Counted from the stretch's first letter, positions 8,164 through 17,557 are shown. The stretch: 64,000 nt of DNA from JACKJK01 sp046159835 (GCF_046159835.1 NZ_JBJXCY010000001.1:558001-622000); one strand, 5' to 3'. Numbers and translations are program-made. The notes: generated by a model not told the origin, from the sequence alone.

Positions 8164-8706
8164 ATGGAGGCTGCAAAGCGCAGTGATACCGATCGTGCGC
8201 CTTGGCAGGACGTGCTGTTCGACTGTCTGAAGCGAAACGAGGTCCGGCAGGTGCCATACGTTCCCGACGCCGGCCACAGCCACGTCATCCGCAGCGCCCA
8301 GGCAGATGCCGACATGACGGCCTATCCGCTGACCACCGAGGAAGAGGGCGTTGCCGCCGTGTGCGGTGCATGGCTTGGCGGCGACCGGTCGGTCCTGCTG
8401 ATGCAGTCGAGCGGTGTCGGCAACTGCGTCAACATGCTGAGCCTCATCAACAATTGCCGCGTGCCCTTCGCGACCGTCGTGACGATGCGCGGCGAGATCG
8501 GCGAGTTCAATCCCTGGCAGGTGCCCATGGGCCGCGCGACCCAGGCCTCCTTCGAGATGATGGGCGTCACCGTCCACCGCGTCAGCACGCCGGAAGAGGT
8601 CGGCCCGGTCACGGACGCGGCCCTGCACGATGCGTTTCTTGGCGATCAGCCGGTCGCGATCCTGCTGTCCCAATCCCTCATCGGCCGCAAGAAATGGACG
8701 GAATAG
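8164..8706 (+). CDS. ThDP-dependent 2-oxo acid decarboxylase, alpha (pyrimidine-binding) subunit, ComD-like
   Basis: 180 aa, the size of a sulfopyruvate decarboxylase alpha subunit. The PYR-type thiamine diphosphate domain contains YPLTTEEEGVAAVCGAWLGG (about 56-75), whose glutamate should contact the ThDP aminopyrimidine. The oxo-acid decarboxylase segments MQSSGVGNCVNMLSLI and MRGEIGEFNPWQVPMG follow. The beta half is the next gene, 2 nt downstream. ComDE-type and phosphonopyruvate-type enzymes decarboxylate a 2-oxo acid to an aldehyde, and the third gene of the operon is an aldehyde dehydrogenase. An aryl or furyl 2-oxo acid is a reasonable guess for substrate; sulfopyruvate is not supported by any neighbour. 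Confidence 0.85.
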   Translation: MEAAKRSDTDRAPWQDVLFDCLKRNEVRQVPYVPDAGHSHVIRSAQADADMTAYPLTTEEEGVAAVCGAWLGGDRSVLLMQSSGVGNCVNMLSLINNCRVPFATVVTMRGEIGEFNPWQVPMGRATQASFEMMGVTVHRVSTPEEVGPVTDAALHDAFLGDQPVAILLSQSLIGRKKWTE

Positions 8707-8708
8707 AC

Positions 8709-9305
8709 ATGGCAAGCCAGGCAACCAATGCGCGGCTGGACCGCCGTGAAATCGTCGAGAAGCTGCTGGAAAAGCGTGACGACCTGCTGGTCGTGACCGG
8801 GCTGGGTTCATCGGCCTATGACGTGGCGGCGGTTGGCGACAGCCATCGCAATTTCTATCTCTGGGGCGCCATGGGCGGCGCGGCCATGGTTGGGCTCGGC
8901 CTCGCGGTCGCGCGTCCGGACCAGCACGTCGCGGTCATCACCGGCGACGGCGAACAGCTCATGGGCATGGGCGCGCTGGCGACGATTGCCGCGCGCAAGC
9001 AGAAGAACCTGACTGTCGTGGTGCTCGACAACCAGCACTATGGCGAGACCGGCATGCAGGCGAGCCACACGGGCCTCGGCGTCGACCTCGTCGGCGTGGC
9101 CAAGGCCTGCGGATTCAACTGGACGATGCGGGTGGAAGACGAGAGCGGTCTCCCCGATCTCATCGCGAAGCTGAAGTCCGGCGAAGGGCCGGGCTTCGCG
9201 TCCGTGCTGATCGAGGCCAAGCCCTATCCGCGCGCACTGCCGCCGCGCGACGGCGTCGAGGTCAAGAACCGGTTCCGCCGCGAGCTGGGTCTGGAGACCA
9301 TATGA
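8709..9305 (+). CDS. ThDP-dependent 2-oxo acid decarboxylase, beta (diphosphate-binding) subunit, ComE-like
   Basis: 198 aa. The ThDP motif starts at ITGDGEQLMGMGALATIAAR and ends at VVLDNQHYGETG, i.e. GDG followed about 27 residues later by the Asn that closes Mg-diphosphate binding. LWGAMGGAAMVGLGLAVA is also typical. The start at 8709 (MASQATNARLDRREIVEKLL) immediately follows the alpha-subunit stop; a longer frame upstream merely overlaps the alpha gene. The gene ends 4 nt into the aldehyde dehydrogenase start. The two chains should form one alpha/beta decarboxylase. Confidence 0.87.
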   Translation: MASQATNARLDRREIVEKLLEKRDDLLVVTGLGSSAYDVAAVGDSHRNFYLWGAMGGAAMVGLGLAVARPDQHVAVITGDGEQLMGMGALATIAARKQKNLTVVVLDNQHYGETGMQASHTGLGVDLVGVAKACGFNWTMRVEDESGLPDLIAKLKSGEGPGFASVLIEAKPYPRALPPRDGVEVKNRFRRELGLETI

Positions 9306-10792
9306 CCGAACGCCTCGAACAGTTCCGCAACGTCGTCGGCGGCAAGCGGGTCGAATCCGCTGGCGGCCAGTGGATCGACAGCCACGACCCCTACGCCGGG
9401 TCCGCCTGGGCGCAGGTCCCCCGATGCACGCCGGACGATGTCGAGGCGGCGGTCACCGCAGCGCGCAACGCATTTGAATCGCCGGAGTGGCGCGACATCA
9501 CGCCGTCGGCGCGCGGCAAGCTGCTGTGGAAGGTCGCGGACCTGATCGAGCGTGATGCCGAACGGCTGGCGCGGCTGGAAGTGCGCGACAACGGCAAGCT
9601 CTTCGCCGAGATGCACGGCCAGCTTCGCTACATCCCGGAGTGGTACCGCTACTTCGGCGGCCTTGCCGACAAGATCGAAGGCAGCGTCATCCCGACCGAC
9701 AAGGCGCAGATCTTCAACTACACCCTGCGCGAACCGCTCGGCGTGGTCGCCGCAATCACTCCGTGGAACTCGCCGCTGCTGCTGCTGACGTGGAAGCTTG
9801 CCGCGGCACTCGCCGCCGGCAACACCGTCGTCATCAAGCCCTCGGAACACGCGTCCGTTTCGACGCTGGCATTCGCCGAACTCTTCGAGGAAGCGGGCTT
9901 TCCGCCAGGCGTCGTCAACACGGTGACCGGCTTCGGCGCGGAAATCGGCGATGCGCTCGTCACCCATCCGAAGGTTGCCAAGGTCGCCTTCACCGGCGGT
10001 GATGCAACCGGCGCAAGCGTTGCGGCCAAAGCAGGCGAGCACATCAAGCACGTCTCGCTCGAACTGGGCGGCAAGTCCGCCAACATCGTATTCGACGATG
10101 CCCCGATCGATGACGCGGTGCGCGGTGCCATCGCGGGCATCTTCGCCGCGTCCGGCCAGACCTGCATCGCCGGTTCGCGGCTGCTGGTCCAGCGGTCCAT
10201 CCAAGATGAATTCGTCGAGAAGCTGGTCGCCTTCGCGCGCTCGGCGAAACTCGGCAACCCCATGGACGAGGACACCAATGTCGGCCCGGTGACGACCCGC
10301 CAGCAGCTCGACACGGTACTGAAATATATCGACATCGGCCGGAGCGAGGGCGCGACCTGCGCGCTGGGCGGCGGGCGACCGGAAGGCACCGAGCTGGGCG
10401 ATGGCTGGTTCGTGGAACCGACCATCTTCACCGGCGTCGACAACGACATGCGCATTGCCCAGGAGGAAATCTTCGGACCGGTTCTCAGCGTGATCCCGTT
10501 CGACGACGAGGCCGACGCGCTGAAGAAGGCCAACCAGATCGCCTACGGGCTTGCCGCCGGTGTCTGGACGCAGTCGATGCCGCGCGCGATCCGCATGGCG
10601 GCGCGTCTCGAAGCCGGCACAGTCTGGGTGAACACTTACCGGGCCGTCAGCTACACGTCGCCCTTCGGCGGCTACAAACGCAGCGGCCTTGGCCGGGAGT
10701 CCGGCCAGAAGGCAATCGAGGAATATCTCCAGACGAAGAGCGTCTGGATCAGCTGCGCGGACGGGTTCTCCAATCCGTTCGTGCTGCGCTAA
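9302..10792 (+). CDS. NAD(P)-dependent aldehyde dehydrogenase
   Basis: 496-aa ALDH-superfamily enzyme. The catalytic Cys lies in FAASGQTCIAGSR (Cys288) and the general base Glu in LELGGKSANI (Glu254), the usual 34 residues apart. The N-terminal binding motif TPWNSPLLLLTWKLAAALAA and EEIFGPVLSVIPF are present. Its start overlaps the decarboxylase beta stop (4 nt), so it likely oxidises the aldehyde released by that enzyme to an acid. In a furan-degrading context that would be furfural to 2-furoate. This assignment rests on gene order, not on a substrate motif. Confidence 0.93.
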   Translation: MTERLEQFRNVVGGKRVESAGGQWIDSHDPYAGSAWAQVPRCTPDDVEAAVTAARNAFESPEWRDITPSARGKLLWKVADLIERDAERLARLEVRDNGKLFAEMHGQLRYIPEWYRYFGGLADKIEGSVIPTDKAQIFNYTLREPLGVVAAITPWNSPLLLLTWKLAAALAAGNTVVIKPSEHASVSTLAFAELFEEAGFPPGVVNTVTGFGAEIGDALVTHPKVAKVAFTGGDATGASVAAKAGEHIKHVSLELGGKSANIVFDDAPIDDAVRGAIAGIFAASGQTCIAGSRLLVQRSIQDEFVEKLVAFARSAKLGNPMDEDTNVGPVTTRQQLDTVLKYIDIGRSEGATCALGGGRPEGTELGDGWFVEPTIFTGVDNDMRIAQEEIFGPVLSVIPFDDEADALKKANQIAYGLAAGVWTQSMPRAIRMAARLEAGTVWVNTYRAVSYTSPFGGYKRSGLGRESGQKAIEEYLQTKSVWISCADGFSNPFVLR

Positions 10793-10855
10793 GCGGCCGC
10801 GAAGCGCCGTGAAGCAACCAGGGAGGACGGAGGCGTTGGCACAAAGGGCCATGCG

Positions 10856-13813
10856 ATGAAGCCCGCCGTCAGCGAAGGCGGAGACGGGCAGGACGGCTGG
10901 TTCGGCAAGCCGGTGGAGCGCCTCGAGGACGAGGCGCTGCTGACCGGTCATGGCCGGTTCATGGACGACCTCGAGCCGGTGGCGGGACTGCGCCACGCGG
11001 CCATTCTGCGTTCGCCCCACGCCCACGCCATGATCCGCTCCATCGACGTTTCCGCCGCGGCAGCCTTGCCCGGCGTCGAGGGTGTCGTGACCGGTGCGGA
11101 AATCGCATCGCTGCTGAAGCCCATATCGAGCGTCATCCACTCGCCGATTGTCTATTTCCCCTGTGCGGTGGACCGGGTGCGCTATGTCGGCGAGCCGGTT
11201 GCCGTGGTCGTCGCACGCGACCGCTACATCGCCGAGGACGCGCTGGACCTCATCCGGGTCGAGTACGACCCGCTGCCGGCGGTGGTCGATCCGGTCGAGA
11301 CGCTGGAACCGGGCGCGCCCGTGCTGCACGAGAAAGTCGGTTCCAACCTCGCGCTGGAGCGCCGTCATTCCTATGGCGATCCCGATACCGCGTTCGCGCA
11401 GGCAGCCCACACCTTCGAACTCGACTACCGCTTTCCGCGCTACATCGCGACGCCGATGGAGACCTTCGGCGTCATCGCGAATTTCGAGCAGGCCCCGGAC
11501 CGCTACACGGTCTGGTCCAACTTCCAGGGGCCGTTTATCCTGCACCCGCTGATGGCGGCATCCCTCGGCATCCAGGGCAACCGGCTGCGCCTCATAACTC
11601 CGCCCAACAGCGGCGGCAGCTTCGGCGTGAAGCAGGCGCTCTATCCCTACATCGTGCTGCTGGCCGCCGTGAGCCGAATGCTGAAGGTCCCGGTGAAGTG
11701 GATTGAGGATCGCGGCGAGCACCTGACGGCGGCCACCGCCGTCAGCGACCGCTGGGGCAGGATCCGCGCTGCCTTTGACAAGTCCGGCAAGCTGACCGCG
11801 CTGCACTACGACAACCTCGCCAATATGGGCGCCTATGTGCGCGCGCCGGAGCCGGCATCGCTCTACCGCATGCACGCGGCCTCCAACGGCGCATACGCGG
11901 TCGAGAACATCCTCGTCGAAAACCGCATCGTGGTGACGAACACGCCGCCGGTCGGCCTCAATCGCGGCTATGGCGGCCCGCAGTTCTACTTTGCGCTCGA
12001 ACGCATGATGGAGCTGGCCGCGCGCGGCATGGGCCTCGACGTCGCCGAGATCCGCCGCCGCAATTTTGTACCCAGGGACGCCTTCCCGTATCGCACCTGC
12101 GGCGGCTCCATCTATGACGCAGGGGACTACGAGGCCGCCCTCGATGAACTGCTTAATGTCGGCGGCTATTACGACCTGAAGACGAGGCGCGAAGCCGCCC
12201 GGCGTGAAGGCCGCATCTTCGGCATCGGCTTTGCCATCGGCACCGAACCGTCCGGCTCCAACATGGCCTATGTCGGCCTTGCCCAGACGCCGGAACAGCG
12301 CGCGAAGTCAGCCCCCAAGTCCGGCGGCATGGCGACCGCGCACATCGCCATGGACCCCGGTGGCCGCGTCACGGTGAGCCTCGATTCGACGCCGAACGGG
12401 CAGGGCCACGCCACCGTCGCGACACAGATCGTGGCGCAGAAGCTCGGCATGCGGCCCGAGGACATCGAGACCGTCACCCAGATGGACACGCTCAATTCCG
12501 TCTGGTCCGTCGCGTCCGGAAACTATTCCAACCGCTTCGCCTCCATCGTCGCCGATACCATCGACGAATGCGCCGAGAACGTTGCGACCAAGCTGCGGCG
12601 CATCGCGGCCAGTGCGCTGAATGCCGACCTCGCAAACATCGAACTGGCCGACGGCGTTGCCCGCCTGATCGACGATCCCGACAAGAAGGTGCCCGTCGGC
12701 AGGCTCGCAGCAGGAAGCCACTGGCACACGCGCGGCATGCCGCAGGGTGTCTCGCCGGGCATCTCCGAAACCGTGATGTTCTCGCCTGACGTGCTCGGCA
12801 CGGCCGACAGCGAGGACAGGGTCGCCTCGGCGGTGACCTACGGCCTCGTCGCCGACCTTGCAGCCGTCGAGATCGACCCCGAAACCGGCAAGCTCGAAAT
12901 CGTGAAATACGCCTCGGTCCACGATGTCGGCGTGCAGTTGAACCCGCTCGTCGTCGAGGGGCAGGTGCGCGGCGGCTTCCTGCATGGGCTCGGCGCGGCG
13001 CTCATGGAAGAGCTGGTCTACGACTCGCAGGGCCAGTTCCTGTCCGGCACCTTTGCCGATTATTCCTGCCCGACCGCCATGGAAGTGCCGGACGTTTCGC
13101 TTGGCCACACCACGACGCCCTCGACCGCAAACCGTCTCGGCGCCAAGGGCATGGGCGACGGCAGCTCGATGCTGACACCCGCTGCCATCGCCAACGCGGT
13201 GGCCGATGCCTTCGGTCGCGAGGATGTCGTTCTGCCGCTCAACCGCTCGCGGCTCTGGCGCATGGCAAACCCCGATGCCGATATCGAGGACAAGACACCC
13301 TCCGGCGAGGCCAAGTCCGACGACCTCACCGGCGAGGGCACCGTCCTCGTGCCGATGAGCCCGCAGGAAGTCTGGGACCGCCTGACCGACCCGGACGTGC
13401 TTGCCAACATCGTGCCGGGCTGCCGCAAGCTGACCAAGGACGGCGAGAACCGTTTCCAGGCCGAGGTCGAATTGCGCGTCGCCGCCATGCGCGGCGTCTT
13501 CTCCGCCACCATCGACATGCGCGATCCGGTGCCGCCCAAGAGCGTCCATCTCGTCGGCACGGTCGCCGGCGAACTGGGCTTTGGCCGCGGCGACGGTCAC
13601 GTGACGCTGGAACCGGAAGGAGACGGCACGCGGCTGTCGTATCGCTACCGCGCCCGCGTCGGCGGCAAGGTCGCAAGTGTCGGCCAGCGGATGCTCGGCA
13701 AGGTCACCGAGGTTCTGATTGGGCGCTTCTTCCAGGCGCTGGCGTCCGAGCGCAAGCCGGGCGTTCTGGGCCGCATCCGCGCGCTGTTCGGCAAGTCTGG
13801 GGCAAGCGCATGA
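10856..13813 (+). CDS. hmfA: Molybdenum hydroxylase large subunit fused to a CoxG (SRPBCC) domain; 2-furoyl-CoA dehydrogenase large subunit candidate
   Basis: 985 aa. Residues about 15-805 are a xanthine dehydrogenase/CoxL-type molybdopterin subunit (WFGKPVERLEDEALLTGHGR, VRYVGEPVAVVVARD, TPPNSGGSFGVKQALYPYIV). Residues about 830-970 are a CoxG/SRPBCC domain (VLVPMSPQEVWDRLTDPDVL, FGRGDGHVTLEPEGDGTRLS). The loop before the usual catalytic Glu reads AKGMGDGSSMLTPAAIANAV, placing Asp where most relatives have GVGEAG. FAD and iron-sulfur subunits follow with stop/start overlaps, then an acyl-CoA synthetase and a hydratase-family enzyme: the hmfABCDE order. Expected reaction: hydroxylation of 2-furoyl-CoA at C5. 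Family confidence is high, the substrate moderate. Confidence 0.85.
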   Translation: MKPAVSEGGDGQDGWFGKPVERLEDEALLTGHGRFMDDLEPVAGLRHAAILRSPHAHAMIRSIDVSAAAALPGVEGVVTGAEIASLLKPISSVIHSPIVYFPCAVDRVRYVGEPVAVVVARDRYIAEDALDLIRVEYDPLPAVVDPVETLEPGAPVLHEKVGSNLALERRHSYGDPDTAFAQAAHTFELDYRFPRYIATPMETFGVIANFEQAPDRYTVWSNFQGPFILHPLMAASLGIQGNRLRLITPPNSGGSFGVKQALYPYIVLLAAVSRMLKVPVKWIEDRGEHLTAATAVSDRWGRIRAAFDKSGKLTALHYDNLANMGAYVRAPEPASLYRMHAASNGAYAVENILVENRIVVTNTPPVGLNRGYGGPQFYFALERMMELAARGMGLDVAEIRRRNFVPRDAFPYRTCGGSIYDAGDYEAALDELLNVGGYYDLKTRREAARREGRIFGIGFAIGTEPSGSNMAYVGLAQTPEQRAKSAPKSGGMATAHIAMDPGGRVTVSLDSTPNGQGHATVATQIVAQKLGMRPEDIETVTQMDTLNSVWSVASGNYSNRFASIVADTIDECAENVATKLRRIAASALNADLANIELADGVARLIDDPDKKVPVGRLAAGSHWHTRGMPQGVSPGISETVMFSPDVLGTADSEDRVASAVTYGLVADLAAVEIDPETGKLEIVKYASVHDVGVQLNPLVVEGQVRGGFLHGLGAALMEELVYDSQGQFLSGTFADYSCPTAMEVPDVSLGHTTTPSTANRLGAKGMGDGSSMLTPAAIANAVADAFGREDVVLPLNRSRLWRMANPDADIEDKTPSGEAKSDDLTGEGTVLVPMSPQEVWDRLTDPDVLANIVPGCRKLTKDGENRFQAEVELRVAAMRGVFSATIDMRDPVPPKSVHLVGTVAGELGFGRGDGHVTLEPEGDGTRLSYRYRARVGGKVASVGQRMLGKVTEVLIGRFFQALASERKPGVLGRIRALFGKSGASA

Positions 13814-14676
13814 AGCCGGTCGCCTTCGATTACGTCTGCCCCGAAAGCATCGAGGAAGCACTGGGCCTGCTCTCCGAATACGGCAGCGATGCCGTGGTGA
13901 TGGCGGGCGGCATGTCGCTCGGACCGATGCTCAACCTGCGTCTGGTCAAGCCGTCGGTGGTGATCGACATCGGCCGCATCGAGGCGCTTCGTGCAATTGA
14001 TGCAGGAACTGACACGGCAACGACGGGCGCGACCGTGCGCCAGAGCGATGCGCTCATCGACGAGACACTCACCGGCCACGTGCCGTTGCTCGGGCTGGCG
14101 CTTCCCTGGGTCGGGCACGTGCAGACCCGCAACCGCGGCACGCTCGGCGGGTCGGTTGCCCATGCCGACCCGAGCGCCGAAACGCCGCTCTCGCTCGTGA
14201 CACTGGGCGGTAGGGTGCAGCTTCGCTCGCGCCGTGGCAGCCGCAAGGTCGCTGCCGACGAGTTCTTTCTCGGCATGCTGACCACGGCCCGCTCGCCCGA
14301 GGAGATGATCACCGGCCTTGAATGGCCCTGCGCGAAGCCGGGCGACCATGTCGCCTTTGCCGAGATTGCAGAACGTCACGGCGACTTCGCGGTTGCCGCC
14401 GTCGCCAGCCGTGTTCGCATCGAGGGCGGCAAGGTGTCGGAGGTCTCGATCGGCGTCGGCGGCGTGGAAGACCGGCCCGTCCGCTTCCGCCCGGACGCCG
14501 CCGGCGAAGTGCCGTCCGATGAGCTTGCCACCGCGCTCGCCGAAGACGTTGCAAGCAAGCTTGAACCCATCAGCGATCACAGCGCCTCGGCCGGCCAGAG
14601 GCGCGCGCTGGCGCGCACCCTCGTGCGCCGCACCCTGACGACGGCGTTCTCGCAGACCACGGAGGCCGCCGCATGA
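13810..14676 (+). CDS. hmfB: Molybdenum hydroxylase FAD-binding medium subunit (CoxM-like)
   Basis: 288 aa. The FAD-binding N-terminal domain has MKPVAFDYVCPESIEEALGL, then DAVVMAGGMSLGPMLNLRL (about 30-48) for the diphosphate, and TRNRGTLGGSVAHADPSAE (about 99-117), a strongly conserved FAD contact of this family. A CO-dehydrogenase flavoprotein C-terminal domain follows (IGVGGVEDRPVRF). It starts inside the large-subunit stop and its own stop overlaps the iron-sulfur gene, so all three subunits are translated as a coupled set. It passes electrons from the 2Fe-2S clusters to the external acceptor. Confidence 0.9.
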   Translation: MKPVAFDYVCPESIEEALGLLSEYGSDAVVMAGGMSLGPMLNLRLVKPSVVIDIGRIEALRAIDAGTDTATTGATVRQSDALIDETLTGHVPLLGLALPWVGHVQTRNRGTLGGSVAHADPSAETPLSLVTLGGRVQLRSRRGSRKVAADEFFLGMLTTARSPEEMITGLEWPCAKPGDHVAFAEIAERHGDFAVAAVASRVRIEGGKVSEVSIGVGGVEDRPVRFRPDAAGEVPSDELATALAEDVASKLEPISDHSASAGQRRALARTLVRRTLTTAFSQTTEAAA

Positions 14677-15182
14677 GCGCGCAGGTGAAGAAGGGCGACC
14701 AGCGCCACGCCGTGACCCTGACGGTCAATGGCCGCGAGCGCACTGGCGAGGCGGCGCCGCGCATGCTGCTCAGCGATTTCCTGCGCCACGAGATGGGCTG
14801 CCTCGGCCTGCATGTCGGCTGCGAGCATGGCGTGTGCGGGGCCTGCACGATCCTGCGCGACGGGCGCGCCGAGCGAAGCTGCACCCAGTACGCCGTCCAG
14901 GCCGAAGGCGCGGACATCCGCACGGTTGAATCCTTCTCCGGCGAGGACGGGCTGAACGACCTGCAACGCGCGTTCCGCCGCCACCACGCCCTGCAATGCG
15001 GGTTCTGCACTGCGGGCATTCTCGCCTCGGCAACGGAATTCCTGGAGCGCAACAAGGCCCCGAGCGAGGCGCAGGTGCGCGACATGCTGTCGGGCCATAT
15101 CTGCCGCTGCACCGACTACAGCGGCATGGTCCGGGCCATCCTCGAAGTCGCGCAGGCGCGCGGCGGGGAGGGCGGGGAATAG
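14673..15182 (+). CDS. hmfC: Molybdenum hydroxylase [2Fe-2S] small subunit (CoxS-like)
   Basis: 169 aa. The N-terminal plant-ferredoxin-type cluster is GCEHGVCGACTILRDG with a later Cys in RSCTQYAVQ. The C-terminal alpha-helical cluster is ALQCGFCTAGIL...GHICRCTDYSGMV. All eight cysteines expected for the two [2Fe-2S] centres of the xanthine dehydrogenase family are visible. The third subunit gene overlaps hmfB by 4 nt and is followed 2 nt later by the acyl-CoA synthetase. It relays electrons from the molybdenum site to the flavin. Confidence 0.92.
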   Translation: MSAQVKKGDQRHAVTLTVNGRERTGEAAPRMLLSDFLRHEMGCLGLHVGCEHGVCGACTILRDGRAERSCTQYAVQAEGADIRTVESFSGEDGLNDLQRAFRRHHALQCGFCTAGILASATEFLERNKAPSEAQVRDMLSGHICRCTDYSGMVRAILEVAQARGGEGGE

Positions 15183-15184
15183 CC

Positions 15185-16717
15185 ATGGATCTCGGCACCC
15201 TGTTCCAGTTCGCAGTCAATCGCAGCCCCGACGCACTCGCTGTCGTGGATGGCGACACGCGCCGGACCTATGCCGAGTGGCTTGGCGAAATCCGTGCCGT
15301 CACGGGCGCGCTGCGCGAGATGGGGCTGAAGGCTGGCGACCATTTCGCCGTCGTCATGCGCAACCGCTACGAGACCGCGACCCTCTATTGGGCTTCGCAC
15401 ATGCTGGGCGTGATCTTCACGCCGATCACGTGGCGCGCCACCGCCGACGAACTTCGCTACTGCCTTGAAGATTCCGAGGCCGTCGCCGTCGCCTTCGACG
15501 ATGGGCCGGAGGCGCGCATCGGCGAGGCGCTCGCAGACCTGCCGATTGCGCCGGAACGCTGCATCGTGGGTCCGGGCGGGCAGGGCGAGGGCCACAGCTT
15601 CGAAAGCCTGCTGTCAGCCGACCCGGTCGATGCACCTGCTGCACCGGATGCCGAGAGCACCTGCCTGATGCTCTACACATCCGGCACGACAGGGCAGCCG
15701 AAGGGCGTGCCGCGCTCCCACCGCGCAGAGCACATGGCAGCGCTCTCGCAGCTCGTCCACAACCGTTACCGCTACGGCGCGTCGTCCATTGGCGTGATGC
15801 CGATGTTCCACACCATGGGCGTGCGGATCATGCTGTCGACGGCGATGATCAACGGCAAGCTTGCCTGCGTTCCTGCCTACAGCCCGCAGACGGTGATCGA
15901 GCTGGTCGAGCGCGAGCGCATCGACAGCGCCTTCCTCGTGCCGACCATGTTCCACGACATCCTGCGCCACGCCGATTGCGACAAGGCGGACATGCGCTCG
16001 CTCACGCACGTGGGCTATGCCGGCATGTCCATGACCACCGCGCTGACGCAGGCCGTGCGCGAGCGCTTCCAGCCCGAGGTCTTCGCGAACTACTACGGCT
16101 CCAGCGAGATCTACACCTTCGCGGTGTGTGACTGGCTCGACCGCAAGCCCGGCTGTGCGGGGCGGCCCGGCGTGAACCAGACGCTGCGCATCGTCCCCAC
16201 CGAAACGCCACCGGAAGACATCGACGCGGTGCTGCCCGCTGGCGAGACGGGCGAGATCGTTGCCAGCATGTCCAGCCCTGAGGCCTTCTCCGGCTACTGG
16301 AAACGCCCTGATGCCGACGCGAAGTCCCTGCATGCGGGCTGGTATCGCACCGGTGATCTCGGAATGTTCGACGAGGACGGCGATCTCTTCGTCGTCGGCC
16401 GTGTCGACGACATGATCATTTCCGGCGGCGAGAACATCTATCCCGAAGAGGTGGAGGACGTGCTGTCGCGCCTGCCGATGGTCGCGGCTGCTGCCGTCAT
16501 CGGCGCACCGGACGAGCGCTACGGCAGCAAGGTCGTGGCCTACGTCATCCCCAACGAGGACGGCGTGACGGCACAGATGCTGGACGAGGCCTGCCTCGCC
16601 AGTGGCTTGGCCCGCTTCAAGCGCCCGCGTGAATACCGCTTCGTCGAAACACTGCCGCGCTCGGCTTCGGGAAAGCTGCTGCGCCGGATGCTCAAGACGT
16701 CAACCGACACAAACTGA
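15185..16717 (+). CDS. hmfD: AMP-forming acyl-CoA synthetase; 2-furoate:CoA ligase candidate
   Basis: 510-aa ANL-superfamily ligase. Adenylation loop LMLYTSGTTGQPKGVPRSHR (about 160-179), A5-type NYYGSSEIYTF, GWYRTGDLG, DDMIISGGENIYPEEVED and the C-terminal catalytic lysine in LPRSASGKLLRR are all present. The start at 15185 (MDLGTLFQFAVNRSPDALAV) follows the small-subunit stop by 2 nt. In the hmf scheme this enzyme activates 2-furoate so that the molybdenum hydroxylase next door can act on the thioester. Benzoate or a cinnamate-like acid cannot be excluded by sequence alone. Confidence 0.86.
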   Translation: MDLGTLFQFAVNRSPDALAVVDGDTRRTYAEWLGEIRAVTGALREMGLKAGDHFAVVMRNRYETATLYWASHMLGVIFTPITWRATADELRYCLEDSEAVAVAFDDGPEARIGEALADLPIAPERCIVGPGGQGEGHSFESLLSADPVDAPAAPDAESTCLMLYTSGTTGQPKGVPRSHRAEHMAALSQLVHNRYRYGASSIGVMPMFHTMGVRIMLSTAMINGKLACVPAYSPQTVIELVERERIDSAFLVPTMFHDILRHADCDKADMRSLTHVGYAGMSMTTALTQAVRERFQPEVFANYYGSSEIYTFAVCDWLDRKPGCAGRPGVNQTLRIVPTETPPEDIDAVLPAGETGEIVASMSSPEAFSGYWKRPDADAKSLHAGWYRTGDLGMFDEDGDLFVVGRVDDMIISGGENIYPEEVEDVLSRLPMVAAAAVIGAPDERYGSKVVAYVIPNEDGVTAQMLDEACLASGLARFKRPREYRFVETLPRSASGKLLRRMLKTSTDTN

Positions 16718-16741
16718 AACGCAACAAAGGACGAAACAATC

Positions 16742-17557
16742 ATGGCCAAGGATTATGCAGAGCTGCGCGGTTCGATCCTGCGCGATCTGGACGGAATGCG
16801 CTACGAGGTCGACACCGAGAACAAGATCGGTTTCCTGATCTTCGACCGCCCGCCACTGAACATCGTTTCCTATCGCGGCCGCCAGCAGATCAACGCGATC
16901 ATGGAAGCCTTCAGCGAGGATGACGATGTGCGCGTCGTCGTCATTCGCGGCGCCAACGGTGTCTACACATCCGGCGGCGACGTGAAGGCGTTTCCGGACA
17001 TTCCGCTCGACCGCATGACCGACCTCGCCTGGGCGATTGCCGCGCCCGAGCGCTGTCCCAAGCCGGTCATCTGCGCGATGGAAAAATACGCCATGGGCGT
17101 CGGCTTCGAACTCGCCATGGCCTGCGACATTCGCCTGGCGACCAAGGAAACCGTCGTGGCCCTGCCGGAAGTGACGCTCGGCCAGATCCCCGGCAGCGGC
17201 GGCTCGCAGCGCGTCGCGCGCATCGCCGGCACGACACGCGCCTTCGAGATGATGGCCTTCGGGCTTCGGGTGCCTGCGCAGGAAGCCAAGGACTGGGGCC
17301 TCATCACACGCGTGGTCGAGGATTCCGCCGAGATGGACAAGACCATCATGGAAATGGCCAAGAAGCTGCGTGCCGGCTCCCCGCTGGCGCTTCGCACCAT
17401 CAAGAAGGTTCTCTCCACCACCTATGACGCGACCCTGACGGTCGGCATGGATGTCGAGGGACAGGCCTACGAGAAGCTGCGCCGCACCGAGGACTACCAG
17501 GAAGGCATCGCCGCCTTCGGCGAAAAGCGGAAGGCCAATTTCAGCGACACGCTTTGA
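16742..17557 (+). CDS. hmfE: Enoyl-CoA hydratase/isomerase-family enzyme; 2-oxoglutaryl-CoA hydrolase (HmfE) candidate
   Basis: 271-aa crotonase-fold protein. Oxyanion-hole segments are GANGVYTSGGDVKAF (about 73-87) and CAMEKYAMGVGFELAMACDI (about 115-134). The acidic residue of LPEVTLGQIPGSGGSQRVAR corresponds to the second catalytic Glu of crotonases. Preceded by AAAGGACG. It is the last gene of the coupled molybdenum hydroxylase/ligase set. In described furoate pathways the equivalent gene opens or hydrolyses the lactone/2-oxoglutaryl-CoA intermediate to give 2-oxoglutarate. A generic enoyl-CoA hydratase is the alternative. Confidence 0.82.
   Translation: MAKDYAELRGSILRDLDGMRYEVDTENKIGFLIFDRPPLNIVSYRGRQQINAIMEAFSEDDDVRVVVIRGANGVYTSGGDVKAFPDIPLDRMTDLAWAIAAPERCPKPVICAMEKYAMGVGFELAMACDIRLATKETVVALPEVTLGQIPGSGGSQRVARIAGTTRAFEMMAFGLRVPAQEAKDWGLITRVVEDSAEMDKTIMEMAKKLRAGSPLALRTIKKVLSTTYDATLTVGMDVEGQAYEKLRRTEDYQEGIAAFGEKRKANFSDTL

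Noticed and set aside
8164..9305. True sulfopyruvate decarboxylase (coenzyme M synthesis)
   Set aside because: Only the ThDP subunit families match; no coenzyme M or sulfonate genes are nearby and the neighbours point to aldehyde oxidation.
9224..11875. 883-aa minus-strand open frame across the aldehyde dehydrogenase and Mo hydroxylase genes
   Set aside because: It is antisense to two well-supported genes, its product is rich in Arg/His/Gly/Ala with no domain, and such long frames arise from high-GC codon bias.
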